Shown here: positions 55,407 to 64,000 of the stretch, one piece after another | Layout of the letters: each line of letters opens with the position of its first letter | Numbering within the stretch: position 1 is the stretch's first letter | Assembly (NCBI GenBank): GCA_019279435.1 | Contig: JAAALK010000286.1 | Location: 37,509,712 to 37,573,711 of the forward strand | Origin: Zizania palustris | Taxonomy: Eukaryota > Streptophyta > Magnoliopsida > Poales > Poaceae | Direction of reading: 5' to 3' | Length of the DNA: 64,000 bases | Position numbers and translations under genes: made by a program | Notes under the pieces: model-generated | The model's database searches: none | Seen by the model: the letters and a program-made list of their open reading frames with translations, nothing else | Told to the model about the DNA's origin: nothing

Positions 55407-55510
55407 TAGATCTCGTGGATTGCTTCGAAGGAAAAGAGGAGACTAGGGCTCGAGAGTTGGTCTGTTTGCACGAAAGCGGTGGAAAGGTACAAGAAAGGGT
55501 CGGGCCCTCT

Positions 55511-55518
55511 ATTTATAG
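55511..55518 (-). promoter_or_regulatory. TATA box of the element C antisense gene
   Basis: GGCTATAAATAGAGGG on the minus strand, 105 nt upstream of the antisense ATG. It lies about 320 bp before the 3' LTR, so it is not an LTR promoter. Confidence 0.6.
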
Positions 55519-55844
55519 CCCAGACCCCAATTTTTTACTGTTTGCTTATGCCGTTTTGCATTCTTGACCGTTACTTTATTCCGGAATTAACGCATTGCGT
55601 AACTTCCGTCAGAAGGAAAAAGCCAACGGCTATTTTTTCCAAGTCTAAAAAGACTTTCGGATTTCCCGAGTTAATTCTAAAATACTTCAAATGCAATTCA
55701 CTTAGACAATAATTTGAAGTTTGCATCTCCATACATTTCGGAGGTGTATTAAGTCTGCTAATCCCTGCACATGGATATGTTTTCTTGCGTATACTGCTTC
55801 CCTAACATTACAGATTTAACGGAGAAGCGTATTCGAGGGGCTAC
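55519..55844 (+). mobile_element. Element C region between antisense promoter and 3' LTR
   Basis: No ORF with a domain. It presumably holds upstream control sequence for the antisense gene and ends with the polypurine tract CGAGGGGCTAC at 55834-55844. Confidence 0.6.
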
Positions 55845-56339
55845 TGTTGGGGGGAAATATTCCATCTTCAGGATTATCACAGTAACAAGACAAAGACAAG
55901 AAGTCAAGTCAAAGGATTCCGACGTATATTCTCAAATGTACGTTGAAGGTAGTTCGAAGTATGAAGACGGACTCTGGTTCGGAGCATATCTTCGAACGTG
56001 GACTCTTCCGAGAGCTTCTTTGCCAGCTAAGATGGAAGACTTATCTTCTTTCTCATTAGATTAGTCTTTTACCATTTTAGCCCTATTAAAGGTACCGAAT
56101 AGTTTCCACTATGTCGGTTGTAATAGAGGGGTAAGAAGGTCTTTTCCTTAATGTTTGGGCCTATAAATACCCCCCGTTTTACCCTGTAATGTGGACCGAA
56201 TACAAGTTATTCAATACACACTTTCAAACTATTCTAAGTTATTATCCTTTCGGAGGTTTGGAATAGTTTCCTTCGCAAACACTTCGTTTGTTAGTTTCTA
56301 ATCTTCAGAAACCTGTTAGCGTAATCTTTTACGCCAACA
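55845..56339 (+). mobile_element. 3' LTR of element C
   Basis: TGTTGGGGGGAAATA to ACGCCAACA, 495 bp. TATA box at 56162-56169. Followed by AATAC (56340-56344), the target duplication. Confidence 0.95.
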
Positions 56340-56344
56340 AATAC

Positions 56345-56441
56345 TAATGAACCGATCATCACGCCCCATGTCCCCATCTTCAGTGTCTCCCAATAGCTCG
56401 AGCTCATGGTTGATAGAGGTCTGGTCATCCTGTGGCTCCAT
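56345..56441 (-). pseudogene. Start of an acidic reading frame interrupted by element C
   Basis: The ATG at 56439-56441 is preceded by an in-frame TAG nine bases upstream. The reading is acidic (MEPQDDQTSINHELELLGD and on) and runs into the AATAC insertion site of C. It resumes in frame at 45018. No domain seen. Possibly the amino end of the hAT gene whose body lies at 29870-31283, because strand and order fit. Confidence 0.4.
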
Positions 56442-56698
56442 CACCACCTAGTAGGCACGACGATTCCTCAATAGTCTTTAAGTAAGCACAAACTACTTGT
56501 TGTAAACCCTAAATAGTGCAAATGTGCAATAAAGTATAAACCCTAAGGCAATAAGGGCATAAGGCCTAACCTATAAAGTCAGATCCCCGCTTCTGCTAAT
56601 GGCAACAATCAACTAGGAGATTGGCAACAATGGTAACACCACAACAACAGGAAACACTAGGGTTATCACATGGATGATGGATATGCTCACCGAACTTT
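56442..56698. other. Unassigned sequence upstream of the acidic frame
   Basis: About 260 bp with no ORF or repeat I recognise. It would be 5' leader or promoter if the acidic frame is a real gene start. Confidence 0.3.
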
Positions 56699-57645
56699 CT
56701 GTTGATAGCAAAAAATGGCATTAATGGTCAAGATTGTCCAAATATCACTTTTTGGTAATTTGGGCCGAAAATGTGCCAAGACCTGGAAAATGCCAGTCCA
56801 ACCGGCCATGTAGTCCCAGTCTGACCGGCCATATGGGTCCGGTCAGACCGGCCCAACTGGAGTCCAAGTCCAATTAGATGATTTCGAGGTGTATTTTATC
56901 CCTAATTAATTTTAACGACTTGGAACTCGTGTCTAACTCAGATTATACCCTAGAAACTCATGACCAACCTCTATAATAGAGGCAAGGCTGATTCAAGGAG
57001 ACCCCCCAAAACCCTAATAGATCCAATCTATTATCTATCTTGAATTGCATTTACATTCAATCTACTTTCCTTGCCCTAGGTTTAGCTTAGCACGTCCATT
57101 TTTGCTGGTTTGCGCTATAAACCATCTATCCACTATGTCGTAATCATGGTAAGTCCCTGTCGGTTCACTCGTGAATCGGTCGTTTCATCCACGTAACGGA
57201 TTTCTATCGTTTTATCGGTTTTTACCGATAATTCGGTCTCTTGGCTGAATTACCCATGGTTTTTTGTGTTTTTTGCAGTGTTTCATCATTCCCATCCCCT
57301 CCAAGAATTTTGGTTGCAATCCATCCACGGGAAGACGGTCGCCGGAGCCTAGAGACCACCTTCTAGGAGCAGTCAGTCCGACAGGAGATCACCCCTTGGT
57401 CCGACCGGCCTGTGCCGCGCCATCATCTGACGCACCGGCATGCGGCGGTACGACCAGTGGCACTAGGCCGGTCTGACCGGGCTTCGCAGGGGACCCCAAA
57501 AACCCTTCGCATCGGGGGTGACCTCATACCGAAGTCTCCCTAACCCCTTCGGCCGCCTACAATTCGGTCGTCCGAATGGTAAAAGTCACCCTTCGCATCT
57601 GAGCACTGAAGACTACCCTTCAGTGAGACCCCGCACCGCTCGTCA
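56699..57645 (+). mobile_element. G-type gypsy LTR, second copy, cut by element E
   Basis: Starts TGTTGATAGCAAAAAATGG, as at 17390. TATA-like TATAATA at 56972-56978. Leader has GGTTTGCGCT and then ATGGTAAGTCC (about 57147). The part from 57280 onward, with repeated CCGGTC/GACCGG words, has no partner in the window, and the 3' end is lost where E begins. Confidence 0.6.
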
Positions 57646-59105
57646 TGAAAGTGTATCAAGGTGCATCTAGGCTCATATTTTATTTTGGTGTATTAATGAC
57701 AATATTGATCAAATGCTACTAATCAATTTGCTAAGATGATTGCAGAGATGTCACATGAAAAGAAAGTTCCATTCAAACAAATTTGGAGAAAGAGCTCAAT
57801 TTGGTCCAAATACGCTCAAAAGGTTAAATTCATTGATTTATTCTTTACATTGAGTCTAGGATCACCGTTCTATTAAGAGGGATGCATTTGGATTTTGTTG
57901 CAAAACTTTGTGCTCAAAGAAAAACATTTCTATATTGATCGGAATTTCCAGTCTAGATCGGAACATCCGATTTGAGCTCTCGGTTTAAAAATTAAAATGC
58001 ATCGAAACTTCCGATTTGAGCTATCGGCGTTGAATTTATTTTTGCATCAGAACTTCTAGTTTGGATCGGAACTTTCGATTTGAACTCTCTGTCTGGAATT
58101 ATATTTTCCATCGGAACTTCCGATTTGAACTCTCGGTTTGGAATTATTTTTAAATCGGAATTTCCGATATGCCATCGGAACTTCTGAGGTGGAAGTCCAA
58201 AAGTGCCCTAACGGCTACAATATTGGGGTAGTATAAAAACCCTCTCCCACTCATTTGTACAACACTTTTTGGTCCCCAAACTCTCACTTGCAAACCCTAA
58301 CTCTCATCCTCAAGCTCTGTTGTGATTCAAGGATAGATCTAGTGCGAATCTTTGTGATTCGCCTTGAGAGCGTATTAGAAGTCTTCTTGAGCTCATGTTG
58401 TTGCATCCTTTGAGAAGATTTTCGTGGGTTTCTTTTGTTGATTTTGTTGGATTTTGTTGAAAATCTTTGAGCACAAAAGTTTAAGTTGGCAAAATCTTCA
58501 AACACATTTGTTACTCTTGGAGGATTCGTTATCTTAGACGGCTAGGAGTCACTCCGCGAGCAACCGAGGAGTTTGTGGTTGCCCGGAGTAGTTTGTAAAA
58601 GCTTCCCTTGGCTTGGACAAGGATACAAAGAGAAAACCCAAGTTTAGCGGACGCTAAGACTTGGTGAGGAAAGGGTTGAAAGAGACCCGACCTTTCGAGG
58701 TCCCTCAACGGAGACGTAGGATCGATGGATCCGAACTCCAGGAAACATAACTTTGTCTTGTGTGCTATTGTGTTCTTATTTATCTTAGGGTTCATACTAA
58801 GTCAAACTCTATTTTCACCTGATTTGTCATTTGACTTTAATCCAAGGAAACTCACTGTGTTAAAGTTTCTCCTAGTATACTTGCGCACACTTCTATTCAA
58901 ACACTTTTTAAAAAAACAAGTTTTTGATTTCGTCGATTTCAGTCCGATAATCGGAACTTCCGATCCATCAAAAGATTCAAGAGATCTGACTGAAACTTCC
59001 GACTGCACTTCGGAATTTTCGATCAGGCGTTTTCTCAAAACATTATTTTTCCGCAAGAAAATTTTTAAGTTGCCTATTCACCCTCCCCCCTCTAGGCAAC
59101 TTTCA
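57646..59105 (+). mobile_element. 5' LTR of copia element E
   Basis: Starts TGAAAGTGTATCAAGG and ends CTCTAGGCAACTTTCA, 1460 bp. TATA box TATAAAAA at 58232-58239. U3 just upstream (57930-58200) holds about eight GGAACTTCCGAT-like motifs; more lie at 58940-59030 near the LTR end. The end signature CCTATTCACCCTCCCCCCT is typical of SIRE/Opie-like LTRs. Confidence 0.88.
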
Positions 59106-59107
59106 AT

Positions 59108-59119
59108 TGGTATCAGAGC
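59108..59119 (+). other. Primer binding site of element E
   Basis: TGGTATCAGAGC two bases after the LTR end: exact copia tRNA-iMet site. Confidence 0.92.
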
Positions 59120-59158
59120 AGGTCTCTTCGATTAAGCTCAACCACTTAAAGAGCAAAG

Positions 59159-61335
59159 ATGAGAAGATCTCCAACCAAGACAATATATGGATCCGTCTCT
59201 CCCAAGAGCAGCGACAACAACAAAAGGGGAGCCGCATATCCTTTTGATTATTCAAAACTAAATCCTAGTTCTCATAGTAGTTCCATTCCTGCGGGTCGTG
59301 CATCTTACTTTGATGATACACAATACGCGGCATGGAAAAACAAAATGAAAATGCATTTGTTTTCAATGCATCCCGAAATATGGAGAATTGTGAAAGATGG
59401 TTTAGATTTTGATGTTTATGATGCTCAAGAAAAAGATTGGACTCCAGGAGAAGAACAAGCCCTCAACCGCAACTTTCAAGCGGCAAGTGCCATACTTTCC
59501 GCCTTGAGCCCCGAGGAGTACAACAAGGTGGATGGCATTGAATATGCCAAGGAAATATGGGACACATTGCAAGTGGCTCATGAAGGTACATTGTCTGTGC
59601 GGGAGTCAAAGATCGAGCTTCTTGAAGGGAAGCTTGGAAGATTTGTTATGGAAGATGATGAGACTCCCTAAGAGATGTATGACCGACTCATGGTATTGGT
59701 CAACAAGATCAAGGGTCTTGGAAGCAAAGATATGATAGACCATGTTGTGGTCAAGAGACTTCTCCGAGCAATTGGACCAAGGAATCCAACCTTGGTGATA
59801 TTGCTTCGAGAAAGGAAAGACTTCAAGAAGTTGACTCCAAGTGATGTGCTAGGATAGATTGTAACACATGAGCTAATGGAGGAAGAAGCAAAAGAGGTGA
59901 AGGACTTTGCCAAGTACACAAATAGAAGAAAGGATGTAGCCTTAAAGGCTAAAAAGGATGAAGACTCAAGTGATGAAAGTGAAGATGAAGAATTAGCCCA
60001 ACTAGTCAACAAATTCAAGAAATTTATGAAGAAGGGCGGATATGATAAGCATAAGAAGAAGTATGACAAGAAGAAGCGGCAATCTAAAAGAGGTTCCTAT
60101 GAGTGTGGTGACATTGACCACTTCGTAACGGATTGTCCCAAGAAGAAGAAGGATGAAGACTACAAAGGAAAGAACAAGTACCACAAGAAGAAGCCAAGAG
60201 GCCATGCAAACATTGAGGGGAATGGGACTCCAACTCCGAATCTGAGTCAAAATTGGACTCCGATTCATCTAAGAAGGGAGTCGCTACCATCGCCATTGCC
60301 CATCTCAAGACTCCAAAGCCATCACTCTTTGGAGAGTCAAGTGACGACGACGACTACATCATCTCCCACAAGTGCTTCGTGGCAAGAAGCAAGAAGGTAA
60401 CTAAAAATGATGTTTTTGAGTCTAATAGTGATAGTAGATCTAGTGATGATGAATCAAATGAATTATTACTTAAATCCATGAGTAGATCATGTAAGATAAA
60501 ATTTAAAGAACTTTTAAAGACAATAGAGTTTCCAGAAGCAACCATTGAGAAGCAAAAGGCAACTCTTGAAAAACAAGAGGAAACTCTTGAACATCAAGAT
60601 GAGTTATTTGCTCTTGAAGAGGAAAAGAATGTGAATCTTAAATTGCTTCTTGATAAGGAGAAGTAAAAGGTTGAGACATTGACTAATGATAACAAGTTAG
60701 TCAATGAATCAAATCTTGAGTTAAAAGAGACTATCAAGTCTCTCTCTAGTGAATTTGTGATTCTAAAAGAATCCAACAAGTGTCTAGATGAGAAACTTGA
60801 GTCTATTAATTTAAAACATATTCCATCTCCCTCCATAGCTTCCACTAGTAATGGTTGTGATAAATGGTATACATTTTATTTAAATGCATATGATATTAAC
60901 ATGAAGGAAATAGAGATCCTAAGAAAAGAAAATGAAAGGCTTGGCACCTTAGTGAGCTATGGATGTATCAAGACCTACAAGTCAAAGGATGCTCTATACA
61001 AGATGCTCAACACCAAAGGTAATATTGAGAGGCATGGGCTTGGCTATCACCCTAATGAGACCAAGTCCACCCCTAGAGTGAAGAACAAGGGTAAAGAGGT
61101 AATCAAGTTTGTGAGGGAAAAGGGTGCTCCACAAAAGGCCAACAACAAGCCTCACGCCTCACAAGCTACTTTTTATGCTTCATACCTAGTTAAGAGGAAC
61201 CATCGTGGTAAAGTGGTTGCCAAATTTGTAGGAAATAAAAATGAAAAACCTCTTAAGAAAATTTGGATTCCTAAAGTCCTTGTTACTAACATTGAAGGAC
61301 CCAAAAAGATTTGGGTACCTAAAATCAAGAACTAA
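59159..61335 (+). pseudogene. Gag of copia element E, decayed
   Basis: The ATG at 59159 is 40 nt after the primer site. The Gag core includes YAAWKNKMKMHLFSMHPEIW (about 59330-59390) and EYAKEIWDTLQVAHEGT. The zinc knuckle at about 60094-60137 reads SYECGDIDHFVTDC, so the first zinc ligand, normally Cys, is Ser. Lys-rich and acidic parts surround it, followed by coiled-coil-like repeats (KQKATLEKQEETLEHQDE, about 60550-60600) and a basic tail to 61335. Stops at 59669 and 59856 both look like C-to-T changes of Gln codons. There is another stop near 60664 and a frameshift near 60230. Confidence 0.88.
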
Positions 61336-64000
61336 TATCTTGTAGGAATATGTCTCCGGTGGATCAAGTTGGGTGATGGATAGTGGATGCACCCATCACA
61401 TGACCAGAGAGAAGAACATGTTTATCTCCTTTGAGCCAAATCAACATCAACATGAAACCATTGTGTTCGGCGACAATGGAGAAGGTAAAGTATTGGGTAT
61501 AGGTAAAGTTTCTATCACAAGTAATTTTTCAATTTCAAATGTCCTTCTAGTTGAATCATTGAGTTAAAATTTACTTTCCATTTCGCAATTATGTGAAATG
61601 GGATATAATTGTAACTTCTCTCATGAGGGTGTGACCGTTTTGAGAAAAAGTGACAATTCCATGGCATTCACGGGTAGGTTGAAGGGAAAACTATACCTTG
61701 TCGACTTCGTACAAGATAAAGTGGAACCGGAAACTTGCCTAGTTTCCAAGTCTAGCATGGGTTGTCTATGGCATCGCTGACTAGCTCATGTTGGGATGAG
61801 CAATTTGGCAAAACTTCTCAAAGGGGATCACATTCTAGGACTAACAAATGTTGTTTTTGAGAAAGATAGGTTGTGTAGTGCATGTCAAGCCGGAAACAAG
61901 TTGGAGCGCCACACACCGCCAAGAATATCATGACTATAAAGAGGCCACTTGAGCTCCTTCACATGGATCTTTTCAGACCCGTTGCCTACATAAGTATTGG
62001 TGGTAAAAAATATGGTTTTTTATTGTAGATGATTATTCTAGATTCACTTGGGTGTTATTTTTGCATGACAAAGGAGAAACACAAGAAATCTTTAAGAATT
62101 TTGTAAGAAGAGCACAAAATGAGTATGAAGTAAAGATCAAGAAAGTGAGGAGCGATAATGGAGGTGAGTTAAAGAACACTCACATTGAGGACTTTCTTGA
62201 CAAGGAAGGGACCAAACACGAGCTCTCCGCTCCATATGATCCACCACAAAATAGAGTAGTAGAGCGGAAGAACAGAACTCTAGTAGAGGCGGTGCAGACC
62301 ATGCTAGATGAGTACAAGACATCAGACATATTTTGGGCCGAAGCCGTCAACACCGCATGCCATGCCATCAACCGTCTCTATCTCCACAAGATTCTCAAGA
62401 AAATGGCTTATGAGCTATTAACCGGTAACAAACCAAATGTCTCATACTTTAGAGTTTTTGGTATCAAATGTTACATTCTTGTTAAATGGCCAAAAAGTTC
62501 AAAATTTGCCTCTAAAGTAGATGAAAGCTTATTGGTCAGATATGAGTCAAATACACATGCCTATCGTGTTTTCAACAAAACTACCGGTGATGTTGAAGTC
62601 ACTCGGGATGTGACATTTGATGAAACTAATGGCTCTCAAGTAGAGCGAGTTGATCTAAGTGATGTAGGTAATGAATCACCTCCATGTGAAGCAATAAAGA
62701 ACATGCCCATTGGAGATATTAGGCCAAGAGAAGATACTCCTACGGAACAACAAGAAGATCAACTAGAGACTCAACAAGAAGATAAACCCACTCAAGAGCG
62801 AGCGTTGTTGGAAGAAGAACAAGGAACTCAAAATGAAGTTACTCAAGAAACAACTCAACACCAAAGAGTCCATCTAAGCATTCAACGAGGCCATCCCGTG
62901 GACAACATCTTAGGAGACATTCAAAGGGAGTAACCACTCATTCTAGAATTGCAAATTTTTGTGAGTGTTTCTCTTTTGTGTCTTCTTTGGAGCCTATCAA
63001 GGTGGAAGAAGATCTTGAAGACCCAGATTGGGTAATGGCCATGCAAGAAGAGCTCAACAACTTCAAGAGGAATGAAGTTTGGGAGTTGGTGGAAAGGCCA
63101 AAGCAAAACGTAATTGGCACTAAATGGGTCTTCCGCAACAAGCAAGATGAGCATGGCATGGTCACAAGGAACAAAGCAAGGTTGGTTGCTCAAGGCTTCA
63201 CACAAAGCGAAGGTTTGGATTTGGGTGACACTTATGCACCAGTAGCTAGGCTTGAGTCAATTCGAATATTATTAGCCTTTGCTACTCACCATGATTTCAA
63301 GCTTTATCAAATGGACGTGAAAAGTGCATTCCTAAATGGACCAATCTCCGAATTGGTATATGTGGAGCAACCACCCGGATTTGAAGATCCAATCCAACCC
63401 GACCACGACTACAAGCTCCATAAAGCACTCTATGGGATCAAGCAAGCCCCTAGAGCATGGTATGAATGCCTTAGGGACTTTCTCCTAAGGAAAGGCTTTG
63501 AAATAGGCAAAGTCGATCCTACTCTCTTATTTAAGTATTTCAATGATGATTTGTTTGTTTGCAAAATATATGTCGATGACATTATATTTGGTTCTACTAA
63601 GAATAATTTTTCTAAAGAGTTTAGTAAGATGATGACTAAAAGGTTTGAGATGTCCATGATGGGTGAGTTGAAGTATTTCTTGGGATTCCAAATCGAGCAA
63701 CTCAAGGAAGGCACCTTTATTTTCCAAACAAAGTACATCAAGGACATGTTGAAGAAGTTTAGCATGGAGAGTGCAAAGCCCATCAAGACCCCAATGCAAA
63801 CCAATGGCCACCTAGATCTAAATCAAAAAGGAACCGTCGTCGATCAAAAGGTATATCGTTCCATGATCGGTTCCCTTTTATACTTATGTGCATCTAGGCC
63901 GGATATCATGCTTAGTGTTTGTATGTGTGCTAGATTTCAAGTTGAACCAAAAGAAATTCATTTGGTAGCTGTTAAGAGAATTTTAAGATATTTGGCTCAC
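61336..64000 (+). pseudogene. Pol of copia element E, truncated by the window edge
   Basis: Protease: WVMDSGCTHHMTREKNMF at about 61371. Pre-integrase and integrase: SACQAGNK zinc part near 61879, LHMDLF (61960), VRSDNGGELKN (62147), NRVVERKNRTLVEA (62247; Arg where Gly is usual). An acidic Gln-rich linker is at 62640-62930. From about 62933 the reverse transcriptase frame is open to the edge: ARLVAQGFTQSEGLDLGDTY, LYQMDVKSAFLNGP (63303), LYGIKQAPRAWYECL, IYVDDIIFGST (63568), GSLLYLCASRPDIM (63872). Breaks: stops near 61566 and 61778, shifts near 61920-62050 and 62930. RNase H and the 3' LTR are beyond the window. Confidence 0.9.

Larger units (their letters stand above)
45024..56339 (+). mobile_element. 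Element C: complete Tat-type gypsy retrotransposon
   Basis: An 11,316-bp element flanked by AATAC at 45019-45023 and 56340-56344. Layout: 495-bp 5' LTR, primer site, gag-pol on the plus strand (45581-50969), a short tandem-repeat zone, a five-exon gene on the minus strand (55406-51758), polypurine tract CGAGGGGCTAC (55834-55844) and a 495-bp 3' LTR. The LTRs differ at about 12 positions by eye (about 2.4%), 11 of them transitions. Lack of a chromodomain, the TGGCGCC primer site and the extra antisense gene place it in the Tat lineage. Confidence 0.93.

Noticed and set aside
57930..58200. Heat-shock elements, because of dense GAA and TTC half sites
   Set aside because: In GGAACTTCC the half sites are one base apart and in CTTCGAAG they touch; canonical heat-shock elements need two bases between them.

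Overview
This window is plant nuclear DNA, most likely from a grass, made almost entirely of retrotransposons. I see no convincing host gene. The lineages are Ty1/copia elements of the SIRE/Maximus type (tRNA-iMet primer site TGGTATCAGAGC, long CCHC Gag, long non-coding tail with AGGGGGAG runs) and Ty3/gypsy elements of the Tat type (primer site starting TGGCGCCGT, no chromodomain, an extra gene on the opposite strand between pol and the 3' LTR). There is also a broken hAT transposase carrying a small Mutator-like MITE. One run of 1000 N (28870-29869) is an assembly gap.

Left third (1-17.9 kb) is a nest. Element H (copia, minus strand; its 3' end is off the left edge) has its 5' LTR at 7836-9671. 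Its gag is split by a solo LTR (686-6998, duplication CCCGG). That contains an oppositely oriented solo LTR of the same family type (2320-6584, duplication AGCTT), which contains a solo LTR of another family (2952-4927, duplication CACTT). H itself sits in the 3' tail of copia element F, whose 3.4-kb LTR is 10316-13706. F abuts gypsy element J (about 13.7-17.4 kb). J carries a minus-strand, intron-containing pseudogene resembling plant mobile domain proteins.

Middle (17.4-45 kb): a gypsy LTR fragment (G) is followed by decayed Tat element A (17880-26632), an LTR-like fragment, the start of Tat element B (27607-28869) and the gap. Then comes a minus-strand hAT pseudogene, then a minus-strand LTR element with no coding capacity (I, 31284-44947). 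Element D (33949-44586, duplication AATCC), a full-length copia copy with both LTRs, sits inside I's 5' LTR.

Right (45-64 kb): Tat element C (45024-56339, duplication AATAC, two 495-bp LTRs) is structurally complete. It has gag-pol on the plus strand and, convergent to it, a five-exon gene on the minus strand with its own TATA box and AATAAA signal. C is inserted in a short acidic reading frame that may be the start of the hAT gene. A second G-type LTR follows, then copia element E (57646 to beyond the right edge).

Every coding region carries stops or frameshifts, so no element here looks autonomous. The most interesting system is the antisense gene slot of the Tat elements. C and A share one gene type with conserved introns. 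J has an unrelated gene in the same position with the same TATA-to-ATG distance.
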